A model generated the notes under the pieces. That model was not told the DNA's origin. It worked only from the letters and a program-made list of their open reading frames with translations, and made no database searches. DNA of 64,000 nucleotides from Sweltsa coloradensis (Eukaryota > Arthropoda > Insecta > Plecoptera > Chloroperlidae), in the NCBI GenBank assembly GCA_024449915.1, contig JAMZAV010000812.1, positions 372,001 through 436,000 of the forward strand, read 5' to 3'. Below, one piece after another: positions 53,221 to 64,000 of this stretch. The position numbers and the translations under genes were made by a program. The stretch's first letter is position 1; each line of letters begins with the position of its first letter.

Positions 53221-54335
53221 AAGGGGTGTGCGAACCGGTTCGAATTTAGAACCGAACTCGAACTTTAGTGAAGGTTCGAGTTCGACAAAATTCGGTTCGA
53301 CCGAACTCGAACCTCTCCGTGAAAGTAGTGAAAATGCTATTTCAGCACGTTTGAATATCCCGCGCCCTATAGTACAAGTTCCAGCGATGGCCGATAGAGC
53401 GCACCACGCGTATGCTCTCCAGCGGCGCGCTCTCTATGGCAAACTAGTTTCCTCCAATCGCGACGCTCGGCGATGGTGAATTTGACCTTCAAAGTCAGTG
53501 AAATGCAAGTAAAGATGGAAGGAACGTAAAAAAGTCAAACCACGCAAACTACGAGTTTAAAAGACGTAAAAAAGTGATCAAATGGAATATTCTCCACATT
53601 CTTTCTTCAGGATAGTTATCGGAAATATTAGTGATATAGACGCAAGCAAACCAATAAAGGATGTTTATTTCGACGCCGTGTCCAGGCCTAGGCTTCCTAG
53701 CTAGCCTAGGCCTAGGCCTATTCACGTCTCCCGGTCCTCGCATCCAAATCCTGTTATTGTTTATCGTAATAAATGATGTAGAAAGCTTTATCAACACAAA
53801 AGAAGAATCAGTTAAAAAGCTATGAAGTTTTGGTCAATTGGATAATAAAATTTGCCGTTAGCACGCAGCCTAGGCTAGGCCTAGGCCTAATTTTACACGC
53901 GTAGGGCCTAGGCCCAGGCATGAATAGGCCTAGGCCCTAGCCTACACAAAGGCCTAGGCCTAGCTAGGCCTAGATTGTAGACTTGAAGGGCCTAGGCCTA
54001 GGGCTTGTGTAAAAATTAAGAGTTCGCTAGGCTAGGCCCCTAGGCCAAGCCTAGTAATTTACTAATTGTTGATTAGGTTTGATTGGAGAAGGGTTGACAG
54101 GTTGGGAAAGCAAAGAGAACATAAATCCCAGCCTGAAGGGCTGGGGGCGACAAAACTTTTCACCTGCTGATGACAACTGCAGCTAATTTAAAGTTGTTAC
54201 CTTATTTTTATTTAGTTTTAATTAAAAAAATATTCCTAGAGGTTCGGTTCGGTTCGAGGTTCGAGGTTCGAAATTTTTCTCAAGGTTCGGTTCGAGGTTC
54301 GGTTCGGAAAAAAATTCAAGGTTCGCACACCCCTA
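53221..54335. mobile_element. hAT-like element, AGGGGTGTGCGAACC ends
   Basis: Perfect 8-bp duplication GTTCCAAC at 53213-53220 and 54336-54343. AGGGGTGTGCGAACC at the left is exactly inverted at the right; only the outermost base differs. Arms carry GGTTCGAGGTTCGA / TTCGGTTCGACC words. The centre (53690-54060) is an AGGCCTA cluster. Confidence 0.93.
53690..54060. repeat. AGGCCTA-rich cluster 2
   Basis: TAGGCCTAGGCCTA-type words with irregular spacers, confined to the middle of the hAT element 53221-54335. Confidence 0.85.
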
Positions 54336-54574
54336 GTTCCAACAGCTTACCTGAATATTGTAGGTTGCTGCATGAGACAAGTAGACATGAATATATATAT
54401 ACGAACACAATGTCTTTCGTCCTCCCCCGGATCATCTGTTGGCTCCCATATGCTCGGATGTGTGGCGGACTGCGTGACTCACGCTGGAGAAGCAGTCTGC
54501 CACACACCCCGGTATATAGAAGAACTGACCTTGTTAGCGTATCACTCACACTCGGTAATATTCTTTGTGTCCAG

Positions 54575-54719
54575 CTCGCCCGAGCCACAGGAGAAGAAGA
54601 AAAAGAAGAAGCAGAAGAAAGTGAAGAATTCCAAATCTAAACCTCGGGCCGAGTCCAAACCAAGAGAGAAAGACGACCAGCCAGATATTGTGCAGGACTT
54701 GAGACTAGAGGACTTCTAA
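54575..54719 (+). CDS. NOC2L: NOC2L exon 12, C-terminus (residues 845-892)
   Basis: Acceptor TTTGTGTCCAG|CTCGCC. The two carried bases plus C make glycine, then SPEPQEKKKKKKQKKVKNSK and IVQDLRLEDF, stop TAA 54717-54719. The lysine-rich tail followed by a D-x2-LEDF-like end is as expected for a nucleolar protein of this family. Confidence 0.93.
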
Positions 54720-54725
54720 ACGTAG
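54720..54725 (+). promoter_or_regulatory. NOC2L: probable 3' UTR splice donor of NOC2L
   Basis: Six bases after the stop the sequence reads CGTAG|GTAAGC, a strong donor. A matching acceptor is at 56228. With the stop only 6 nt upstream of the junction, normal decay surveillance would not be triggered. Confidence 0.6.
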
Positions 54726-54784
54726 GTAAGCAAAGTTTGAAAGGTTTGGGTGAGAATGTTTTGTTTCATTGTAGCAGAATTAAG

Positions 54785-56200
54785 TAGTGCTGCACTATGA
54801 CATATCATTCAATTATCGATATCACACGAAAAATTTCGATATGATATCGATATTATCAAAATGTAACAGTTTGTAAAAAAAAGAAAAAATGAGACCAAAT
54901 AGGGTTGATAAGGTATCACTAGGGACATGAAATTTTCGTGAAGCATGTTTTCACGAAATTCCACAAATGTAATCCAATCTCAATTTTTTCAATAATTGTC
55001 GACATATGGCAGTTCGGCCTATTAAATAACGTTCACGACTTTTCGCGAAATTATACCGAATTTTTATACCGAAAAACGGGAAAAATCAATCAAAATGCAT
55101 AATTTTAAGTAATTTTGACAGAATTTTGCGGTCTCGCGTAAAAATAATCGACTTTAAAAAAAAAACTACTTGATCGACCAACTTTTACCGACCGATCGAG
55201 GTAATATCGAAAGTCGAAAAAAATAGGCATCAAGAAGGCCGTGGACTCTGTGCGATCCGTGGTGTAAACTGCGACTTTGCGAGTGCTCATTGCAAGTGCA
55301 GCGTCATCAGCGTGTTTTCCATCGTGGTGTGTACACTCGGTTGTAAAAAATGCCTAAGGTTCTATCGATTTTTGACCGTGAAAGTGAGTTCAAGTCGGAA
55401 GGTTTTTATGTTTTCGAAGCCTAGCCCTTAGGGCCTAGTCCTAGGCCTGGACCCATTTAATCAAGGCCTCTAACATGTAGGCCTAACCTAGGCTTGTGTA
55501 GGCCTACACAAGACTAGGTTAGGCCTAGTCTTGTGCAGGCTCAGCTTAGGCCTTCTGCTTGGACATGGCATGTTGCGCATGTGTTGGCATGTTGCATGCG
55601 TGGACATGTTTTAACAGACTTACGCACCAATTTAAAAGCAGAAAATCTAGAAATCATGTTGATATCCTACTTTGGTAACAAGGCCTGACTACACAGGACA
55701 CTTCGTGAATGAATCTAACTTGTTTTGTACATTTAGAATAATAATAAAACATGCCTTACATAACTATGCTATTGGTACCTATTTAATTAAGCGTCCCGTC
55801 AATTTTCCTTTTTTATGTTATTTATTTTACCGCAATTAATCACCGCTTTTATAGATTTGCGGCTTTTTATACCGCTTTTATTCACCGCTTTCACCATTTT
55901 TTGGTACCGCTTTTGGTAGTGTTTATTTACCATTTTTGTATGTCCCTAGTTATCACCATATAAACCCATTTAAATATTTTACAATCTCATAATTGCATTT
56001 TATGATCCAGCACCTCCACCATATGCACCAGCCAGGTTAATTTAATTTTGACTACATACCCGGCACCTCCACCAAAATAACGAAATTTTGCATTTTTTGT
56101 GTAAATTTCAATATTTCGATATGAAGCCAAATATCGATTTTGAAAATGTTTCCTTTTGTCGATATCGTATCAAAATATTGATAATTTTTGCTCAGCCCTA
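54785..56200. mobile_element. hAT-like element in the 3' UTR intron of NOC2L
   Basis: Perfect 8-bp duplication GAATTAAG at 54777-54784 and 56201-56208. Ends TAGTGCTGCAC and the inverse of TAGGGCTGAGC. Arms include ATTATCGATATC / GATATCGTATC words. Another element lies inside. Confidence 0.88.
54920..55948. mobile_element. hAT-like element nested in the previous one
   Basis: TAGGGACAT at the left, ATGTCCCTA at the right with one extra difference, flanks GGTATCAC and GTTATCAC (7 of 8). Arms contain TTTCGCGAAATT and TTTACCGCTTT/AAAACGG-like words. An AGGCCTA cluster lies at 55420-55560. Confidence 0.78.
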
Positions 56201-56228
56201 GAATTAAGTTTTGTATTTGATGTTTCAG

Positions 56229-56410
56229 ATTCGCCTTCTTGACGGTTGGTTCTCCTCCTGTTGTCGGTACCGCAAGCAAGAACAAGCTTCCCCGACCATT
56301 TGTTCTAATGTACAAATACAACTTTACACATCTTACAGTGGTTTATTGCATTTCCAAATCACAAACTCCTTCACGTCACCATTCAAACAATTAAACTAGG
56401 AAAACTCCAC
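56229..56410 (+). other. NOC2L: probable NOC2L 3' UTR exon
   Basis: Acceptor TGATGTTTCAG ends at 56228. ATTAAA at 56390-56395 is a possible poly(A) signal. The end is an estimate; no coding content. Confidence 0.45.
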
Positions 56411-57986
56411 AGTCGTTATTTGACGAGTGAGCGAGACATGTGTTGAGTTCCTGGTAACATTCCCTTTCCTTTCCCTACGTAAGGCTGGATCCAGCATGGG
56501 TCTTGTATCCCCCTTGGCTAGAGTGGTGCATTATGGTCTTACAGTTGATGCCGACAAACAATGAAGGTAGCATTAACGCTCTCTATTGGTGTTCACTGGT
56601 CACGTGTTATAGTAGTACGTCGTGGGTTCTGATTGGCGCTCGCTAACTCTAATCGCTAAAGAGTTGAATTAGTTGACTCGCGCGAGCCAAGGCGAGTCGC
56701 CATCTGACGGCAAGCTCCATGTGAAGTGAAGTAATATAAGCCTACTCCCAGAGAGTTACTCTCGAGCTAGTAACTCGATCACCTAAAGGGGCTTGAGTTA
56801 CTCGCGCGAGCCAGCTCGACAGTCTGAAGGGACTTTTAGATTCGATACACCTTGGTCACTGCATGCAATTTTCACCGCCTGTCCGCGCCTGACAAATAAA
56901 AATAAAAACTTTTCTTCAAGAACAATACCATTTTTGATTTGGATAGTCGGGGAAACACTCCCGTAGGTGAAATTGATAATATTTATTTTAATTTTAATAC
57001 AATTCAGAGATTAAAAATCCATCCCGATCGGGGTACGAACCCGAGTCCCCCACATTCCGGGCAGGCGCCTATCGAGATGGATTTTGTAATTTCTGAATTT
57101 CTGAATTGTATTCAATATTAAGTATTAACACTCAGAATGTCGTTAAATTGAATCCTACAGATTTACAGCCTATTTTTCAATTTATTATTAATTTATTAGG
57201 TTTCAATAGCAACGGATTTTGCTCATTCTGTTAGCAGTCCTCAGTTAACTCCTGCCGGATGTCCGTTTCAAATTTCAGCGCAATATATTCAGCAATTTGG
57301 CTGATTTTTATAGAAGGCCTACACACATGCACAGAGTCGCAGAATAAGCGCCGTTTATCTTGAATTGTAAGACTCGGTCGCTGCGCTCCTCCGTCTAATA
57401 TAATTAATTAAAAGTTGGTCTATTTTTATCTACTTTGGAGTCGAGTACGGTACCTCAAAAACCAGTTCTATCACAAACCAAGCTCAACTTTTAAGAAGGC
57501 ACTTACAGTGAGGAGAAGAAGAAGGCATGGTAGCCCTATTAGGCTATTATTGCCAGAGGCAAGTACGTATCTGTGGTTAATAAAAGACTAGTTCCGTTAT
57601 GGTTTGGTTTGGTCAATTAGCTGTGAACATCGGTCAATATCTAGCTCCCCCCTCCTATATTTTTTACATTTCTTCACTGGGATCTTGTAACAAACTCCCA
57701 GGCTACAATACAAATTAATGTAGGTATGAGAATAAAGAGGTATGTGGCCCTATCCATATTTGTGATCAAAATAAATACTACTAGCAATTATGTTTTACTT
57801 TTACCCAAAAGCGGTGAATTGGTGGGGATCAATGTAAATTTTGTTTTACCAGAAATATCTGAATAAGTGCATAATATAATATATAATATGATCATTCCCA
57901 ATTCTTTTATGTATAGTAACAATATATAAACCTCTTCCTCTATTTCAACTTTTAAGTCAAACATGAAATCATTTCTTCTTCTTGTG
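56411..57986. other. non-coding interval with repeat relics
   Basis: Holds one arm of the CTAGGAAAA family (56395-56460), a block at 56940-57120, and 57190-57290 resembling 13395-13490 (GCAACGGATTKTGCTCATT). No gene seen. Minus-strand SINE relics are absent. Confidence 0.55.
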
Positions 57987-58406
57987 TGGCTCGTTGGTCT
58001 TGTGGTTAGCGTACCTGCTTTCAATGCAGAAGGTCCAGGGTTCGATTCCCGCCAAAGGCAGAAGTTTTTTAACTTCTGATTTGGACTTAAGTCCATCAGT
58101 TCTTGTCTTAGGAGTTTGTAAACGGTGACTTTGGCTTCCTAGCAACGAAGCACATAATAAATTCAGAGTTGTTCTGAATCGGCCTTGTTGATTCTGGCGT
58201 TGATTCGCGGGTGTTCGCACTGTCCATACCACTGATTGCTATATTTCCTATTATAAATATCGATCTTTGGTTGGTTATCGCTCACTCGTCGATTGCGTCG
58301 GGGCCTACAGGGTTGGCTTGGTCGCTTTGATTTACTATCCCCCACTGAAAATCAGTTATATAACTTAGTGGGTAGACTCTAAATACAATTTATTTATTTA
58401 TTTATA
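57987..58406 (+). mobile_element. tRNA-derived SINE, copy 3
   Basis: Complete copy: tRNA-like head (TGGCTCGTTGGTCTTGTGG, box-B-like GGTTCGATTCCCGCC), body, CCCACT...AGTGGG-like hairpin and (TTTA)n tail. The anticodon position reads TCA. The best-preserved copy together with 28424. Confidence 0.9.
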
Positions 58407-60012
58407 AAGTTAGTACATCTATATTATACAACATTACTTTATGTTTATTTAATTAATAATTATTATTAATTTTACACCACTAGTAGTATAGTTCTTATTG
58501 TTCTAGTTTCTTAATAATTAATTATGTTACCTTTGTCTATTCACCTTCTCCTCCGGGAGTTATACTTGTACCATGAGCTTGTCAACCTGAATAAAGTTAT
58601 TCTATTCTATTACTATGCACAAGTTTTACTAGTACTACTAGGACAGTGCTCGCTGAAAATCAGTTCCAGTTATGTCGGCTCCAGTTGTTGAGTGAGGAAT
58701 CCTCAGTGAAACGGTTTAGAAGGTGTTCATCATCATCAGTTTGGTTGGAGCATTTGGATCTGATGTTTGATGATTTAGACTTTGAGAGGTATGGTGAATT
58801 GAGAAATCAAGGAAAATGAGTGTGATTAGGATCAGTATAGATACTTTTGGTACAACTATAAAAATATTAATTTTAGGTACTTCCCACTAACGCCGCTTTA
58901 TCTTCTAGATACGTAGCGCGTTTAGACATTTATTAGGGCTCACCGCCTGGGTAATCCATTGGTTCCTTGATAATTCCTATCAAAATCCTAGCAAAGGCAG
59001 TGAGCCCAAGGTCTTGGTAACCATGGCAACCAGAGTCGATAAAGAAGTTTCCCCGGTTTATTGTCGGTAATCAACCCAAGGACCAAACAAAGTACAATGT
59101 TGAATATACAAATTTGCAGATAAGTAAGGTATTATTCGTTGACAATGGATGTTATAATATATATATACATTTTTATATTAGATATTATCATTATTAGGCG
59201 TAGGTTCATGCCTCAGGCAAACTATTAGAATATATTAAATTGCTTGACATGGATTTGACTACATCCAGTTACATACTTTTGGACGGTGAGAACGCCACAT
59301 TTTTAGGGCGGTGAGTCCCAGAAATTTTTAACACACGAACATCCAAACGCGCTTCTCTATTAACGTAGTTAATAAGATCCAGGTTCTCTACTTGCCACCA
59401 TGTAAACCAAATTTGCAAGATAAAATACAAAACGCACACAACACAATGCACAATGTGACCGTGGATATGTGGACTGAATATGACTTTATTTATTTGTTGT
59501 ACAATCTTTTTTTGGTACTTTTTTGGTTGGTGTTGGCCCACTTTTTAACAATGTTTATTTTCATTTAAAACAACAAAAACTACTTGAAATGTTTTAAATT
59601 TTATAACTGCAAGTTGTTTGCTACTTGTAAACAATATCTAATTAACAGTGTTGTACACTAAAATGGGTTCACTAGCCTACTATGTCATTTTGTACCTGGC
59701 TAGGTAGTAGGTTTGCAAAGAAACCATTACACTTCTTGCAGGGAGAATAATACAATGCCACTTCATTTGGTTCTTAATGTGTTATTTTATTATTATAGTG
59801 TTGGGCTTGGGGGGGATATAGATATGTTCTTTATGTTCAGTTATTAAAATAAAATGTTGACGATGTGGTTGTGCCTGGCCTTGGCTAGCCGGCAACTAAG
59901 ATGTACTTAGTGTGCTGCTCCCCCCATACCCGATTTACTGTTTGGATATGAGACATGATCTTGAACTGATTACTAGTAAAGTAACTCAACAGTCAAACAG
60001 CTATTGATATAC
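58407..60012. other. non-coding interval with repeat ends
   Basis: No gene. A left end of the GGTACTTTTTYGGTTGG family starts at 59512, and a GTCGATAAAGAAGTTTCC segment shared with the 35894 MITE lies at 59037. Confidence 0.5.
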
Positions 60013-60016
60013 TTTG

Positions 60017-60019
60017 TAC

Positions 60020-60060
<41 letters not shown>

Positions 60061-60061
60061 T
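60017..60061. repeat. (TAG)n microsatellite
   Basis: Fourteen or so uninterrupted TAG units at the position matching the degraded tract at 20552. Confidence 0.9.
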
Positions 60062-60219
60062 TTGCTTCTGTTTAGCAGCTGTAGTCGCTGTTATTTTATT
60101 TTTTCTGGTTATAGTTTGGTATTTTTTCTTTAGACAAGTTGAAACTTAGTTTGAACTCACTTTTGTACTCACTTTTAAAGTTTGATTTATTAACCACCGA
60201 CAGTTTTAGATCTTTAACT

Positions 60220-61180
60220 CGTTGAATTTTTTAAGCCATTCACAAACAGGGATTTTTACCCACAGCACTTATTTTGACCAGGCATGTAGAAATCTTGAGC
60301 AGATCTAGTAAGATGATCATGCACATCATTATTGTGTTAAAGAACTCTGGGTACTCTTTCGGTTGGGAATGGCCAACTTTTCATCACTGTTTTTTTTTTT
60401 CAATTAAAAATGACGAAAAACCACTGTAAATATGAAATAAATATAAAAATAGTAATTATGAACGATTTATTGATATTTACTGATCTGAAAATGTACAATA
60501 TAGTAGCTTTATTAATAATTTACACAGGTTATAAAGACACGCACATTAGGCTGACGGCCATGTTGGATAGGCGATGCCTCCTTCCGAACTTATACTTGCT
60601 TACCAACCTTTTCGACTTAAAATACTCTACTTACAAAACCTTTAACGTCACTATTTTAAATAGAAAGGACAACAACAAACTGCAATTGATCAAATATAAA
60701 TCATTTACAGTGGTTTTGCGTCGTTTTTGAATGAAAAAAACGGTGATGAAAAGTTGGCCATTCACAACCGAAAGAGTGCCGAACGCTGTGAAGTAAGAGT
60801 ACTACACAGAACTTTAGGAATGAAACATAAAACTTTGTAGTTGATTACTGATTAGTTGTTCAACACACTATAAGCCACTGAAGTAGCTTGAGCATGCCAA
60901 TTCTGTGTGTTAGTCTGTGACATTGAAGAGTTGCTCATACCTCTGTTTTGAAGTTTTTTGAGAACATCAAGGTCACGTTTATTCATATACATAAGAATGA
61001 TAGGACAATAGTGGAAGTGTGGAGCTACAATGGTGTTATAAACTAGTTGAGGCACCCACTTAGACAATTTCCAAAAATTTCTTTGCATAACTCAGTTTTT
61101 TTTAATTGCAAGTTTCTTGGAGATGTAGGCCCTAAGTGATATGTTATTTGAAAAAAAAGTAAATAGTCTTCCATGACTCA
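60220..61180 (-). pseudogene. second copy of the jockey-like LINE relic
   Basis: Matches 23061-23600 (VYNTIVAPHFHYCPIILMYM in the minus frame), with extra stops. It is interrupted by the MITE at 60350-60780 and lacks LINE D, so it supplies the empty site for both events. Confidence 0.8.
60350..60780. mobile_element. hAT-like MITE, GGYACTCTTTCGGTTG ends
   Basis: Ends GGTACTCTTTCGGTTGGGAA and the inverse of GGCACTCTTTCGGTTGTGAA. Flanks GAACTCTG at 60342-60349 and GAACGCTG at 60781-60788 (7 of 8). Same family as 24463. Confidence 0.88.
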
Positions 61181-61259
61181 TAAGTACTTAAAAAGGTATT
61201 GAAAAACAATTTTTTTGCTTCAATGTTTACTCTGCAGGTAGGCCTATTATCTTACTACT

Positions 61260-62060
61260 ACAAATAATTGTGTTTATGTTTTATTGTATTATAGGCCTAC
61301 CTATATCAAAGATTAGTCATGTGGCCTATATTATTGGATGATGGAGCTGGACAAATTTACATAAGCCCTAGTTTTTCCCCATACTTATTATAAACTTAAC
61401 CTATCATCCACTGGTCAACCTTCAAACTAGGCATTTCCCTAATAACAACTTACATTTTTCACTTGTCCTATAAATTTCCTTCGAGTTAACTTGCACTTTG
61501 TCAGTAACCCGAGTTCTTCGCATAACAAAATTCTGATTTTGAACTTCGTTCCGTTCTACAGGTGCCCGAAATAAAACTCTTTTCTTCAGGCGTACCACAG
61601 CTTGCTATGTAAAAGTAAAGTCGACACTCAATATCTTTTTTACTTTTCTTTGTCAAGTTGTCAACGCACACACACAAGGTGATATTTTGAATAATGTAGC
61701 TAGTTTTGTTTATTACTACTGATAGAAATTCCAAATATAGAGCAGTTATTTCAATAAGCATTAGTATTATTTTGGGGCCTGTGGAATTTTGTTAGTTACA
61801 TTGGTTCTCTGGATTCGAGCTATCGAGTTCGACTAGTCGATAATTTCTACAAGTAGTGGCCTGCAACAAGTCGGTTGGCGTCTGTCTCTACTATAGGGGT
61901 TTAATATCAATGGTCTCATGGAATCAAATATTCGACGTAAGTTATTTGGTGAAATAAATGTAATATTGTATTTTTCAATCTCCTAGCCTTTCCGCGCATT
62001 AGGTTTAGAATCGATAAGCGATTGAAATATGTAAGTACACAGCATCTGTCTATAGACCTA
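61260..62060. other. non-coding interval
   Basis: AT-rich; no gene or complete element recognised. Confidence 0.5.
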
Positions 62061-62068
62061 AGTTATCT

Positions 62069-63622
62069 GGAACTTCTTCGGTTGGGGGGGTCCAACTTTT
62101 CAATAGGGAACCTAAGTGGGCGTTGTCCGGTTCTCTCCGGTCGGCGATTAACCGTGCTAAATGTTTCGTAAGCGATAGCGCGAGAACCCGACCACGGACC
62201 GGAATTATATTCATACTGTAAGAAACTAGGCCTATAATATTTCCTCTTTGCGTGGATAGGCCTATACATAACTCTGCTCTATCACAAATATTAATGACAT
62301 TTGTTTTGAGTTGAAGTGAACTCTACATTTACACTGTTGCCAAACCTTCCAAACTGCTCATGAAAAAGCACGTAAAAACATTTTGTCCGTGGCATCAGCA
62401 TAACATTTGGTATCCAACTTGCTTTGTGGCTACTGTGAGGTCACTGGGTTGTACTAGATTATACATTACTAATAAAATATCCTTTAATGTGCCAACAAAA
62501 TCTTGAATGCGAAGTACATTTAGCAACCATGGACAGGCGCGTGGTATGCGAGGATGCCACAGCTGCACACAACGTGGCTGCGTCTCGCTTAGGTTGCCGC
62601 TCAGTCAGAGTAGGCCTACATTTGCGACAGCGCGCAAACATGGGTCCATTTAACTCAAGCCTTGTTTACATGGAGGACTGAGTACGGTATTGAGTACGGT
62701 TTTTGTACTCAGTACGTCATGTAAACACGTAAAAATCGTACCGTACCGGTGGGGTCCGGTCCGACGAAAAGTAGCGACCGTACTGGAAGACCGTACTGAG
62801 TACTGCTGAGCACTATCATGTAAACAGGTCTCTTAGACAAAACCGAACTGAAAATCATATTGCCAACCTAAACATAGGCCTAGTACTACGAAACAAAGGT
62901 TGGTAATCGTTACAAATTATTTTCCCTGCACTTTCATGTGACATGTCAGTTTCTTGTTACTAACGTGGCCTACGTATCCAGATCGTTTTTATTTTTAACT
63001 TTCCTCTTGGGGTAACATGGTTATCGAAATGTTGGCAGTGTTGGCAGTGGCTTTTAGTTTTGTCAGCCGCCGATAGGTAGAGTTGATGCTGAACTGAAAG
63101 TGAGTTCAGTTTTAGTTCGGTACGAGTCATGTAAACGCTTTGACACCAGATAGAATTCAACGACATCTCGGTACCGTACCGTACTCAGTCCTCCATGTAA
63201 ACAAGGCTAATAGTTTGAATTTAGGAAGCATCTATCGAGCAAAGTAGAATGCCATCATCTTCTTTACAAAATTATGCATCTTGTGATGTTATTGGTTTAG
63301 ATTTCTTTTGCGCGAGTCAAAAGATACGGCGAGTTACATTTTCGTACCATGCTAATTCTTATGGGCGCTGAGACCAGAGAGAACCAATTTCCTTCCCGCC
63401 TTCAAAACTTAGGTTCCCTATACTTGTTTTTTTCAATGAAAATATACGCACCCGAAATCATTTCCGTTACAAAACTACTTACGTTAGGTTAGTCGACCTG
63501 TCCGCCTAGTTACCTGCCGCGCTAGTTCTAGGATATTTTTTATAAGAGCGCACCCGAAATCCTTTCCGTTACAGTGTAGGCTAGGCCTATAAAAGTTGGA
63601 CCCCCCTAGCCGAAGAAGTACC
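62069..63622. mobile_element. GGTACTTCTTCGGYTRGGGGGG-ended element, outer
   Basis: Left GGAACTTCTTCGGTTGGGGG...TCCAACTTTT pairs with the right AAAAGTTGGACCCCCCTAGC...GAAGAAGTACC. Flanks AGTTATCT and AGTTAGGT (6 of 8). The ends resemble the GGYACT family at 24463, so it is probably a distant hAT-like relative. A second inverted-repeat element is nested. Confidence 0.7.
62658..63208. mobile_element. nested TIR element, AGCCTTGTTTACATGGAGGA ends
   Basis: 31 bp of exact terminal inversion beginning AGCCTTGTTTACATGGAGGA. The interior repeats GAGTACGGTA / CATGTAAAC words. Target duplication not legible. Confidence 0.8.
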
Positions 63623-63639
63623 AGTTAGGTAGTCATTGA

Positions 63640-64000
63640 TGGCCTAACCTTACAGACATTAGGCCTAGACTTGAAGGCTAGGTCTAAAGTCTAGACCTAC
63701 CGAGGTAAGGTTGACTAGGCTATACTTGTACTGTACTAGGCTAATCCCAGATGAAGAAAGCTAAAAAATATGCATGAAAATGTAACTTTTTAGTCAATTA
63801 AAACATCGCCTTTGCCCCCCTCCCCCACAAAAAAAAAAAACGCTCACAGAGGGCGTGGCTACAAGGGCCTAGGCCTAGGCCTGTGTATTTTGTTTCGGAG
63901 TGGATACTAGTCGTACGGTCAGCCGTATTAGGCCTACTACTAGGCGCTTGTTAGGCCTAGGCTAGGGTTACCATACGTCCGGTTAAACCCGGACATGTCC
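63640..64000. other. AGGCCTA-rich end of window
   Basis: Cluster of AGGCCTA words with a C-rich/A-rich tract at 63815-63840. The window ends in CCATACGTCCGGTTAAACCC, which could be the start of another TIR element but cannot be tested here. Confidence 0.5.

Larger units (their letters stand above)
52567..54574 (+). other. NOC2L intron 11
   Basis: Holds a pogo-like MITE (52658-53177) and a hAT-like element (53221-54335) with an AGGCCTA cluster and an unrelated hairpin repeat inside it. Confidence 0.8.
19796..56410 (+). other. NOC2L: NOC2L gene, whole locus
   Basis: Twelve coding exons with intact GT-AG boundaries join in one frame from ATG 19796 to TAA 54717-54719, giving about 892 residues. 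Noc2 proteins work in nucleolar and nucleoplasmic pre-60S assembly with Noc1 and Noc3. The vertebrate NOC2L has also been linked to histone-acetyltransferase inhibition. At 892 residues it is longer than the roughly 710-750 usual for the family; the excess is in the acidic N-terminus. A 3' UTR intron seems to lie at 54726-56228. Exon phases agree at every junction, so the gene looks functional despite its transposon load. Confidence 0.93.

Noticed and set aside
54170..54719. Long 156-codon plus ORF running into NOC2L exon 12
   Set aside because: It reads through the hAT element and the acceptor in a different frame from the NOC2L tail.
60017..60061. CRISPR-like array
   Set aside because: Pure TAG microsatellite without spacers.

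Overview
This is a transposon-saturated stretch of an animal nuclear genome. It has spliced genes with GT-AG introns of 1 to 7 kb, a tRNA-derived SINE, LINE relics, a Penelope-like element and many TIR elements. The palindromic word AGGCCTA is scattered or clustered through non-coding DNA. The repeat mix (jockey-like LINEs, hAT elements with TAGGG or CAGTGGCGG ends) suggests an invertebrate, perhaps an arthropod, but nothing seen fixes the species.

Two host genes are supported, both on the + strand. The first (10250-12148) is an uninterrupted 632-codon reading frame that joins an RCC1-type beta-propeller to a RING finger and a Siah/Sina-type zinc finger and substrate-binding region. It looks like an unusual E3 ubiquitin ligase. 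A splice acceptor ends exactly at its ATG, so a non-coding 5' exon probably lies upstream. The second gene (CDS 19796-54719) is a NOC2L/Noc2 ribosome-biogenesis gene. Twelve coding exons join in frame into about 892 residues, and a probable 3' UTR exon follows at 56229. Its 36 kb span is almost entirely introns filled with transposons.

Layout: 1-6.1 kb is a hAT-like element that contains a LINE, itself interrupted by a second LINE, plus another hAT-like element. 6.1-10.2 kb is AT-rich non-coding DNA with a full SINE. 10.2-12.1 kb is the RCC1-RING-Sina gene. 12.2-19.8 kb is Harbinger-like, hAT-like and foldback elements, including one nested pair. 19.8-56.4 kb is NOC2L. Its introns carry three LINE relics, hAT-like non-autonomous elements of several families, a piggyBac-like MITE, two pogo/Tigger-like elements, SINE copies and a decayed Penelope-like element inside a hAT-like element. 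56.4-64 kb has no recognised host gene and holds a third full SINE, repeat relics and another nested TIR element.

Many elements can be delimited to the base because the flanking 8-bp target duplication is still legible. Several insertions are therefore ordered in time, and in one case a paralogous copy shows the empty site.
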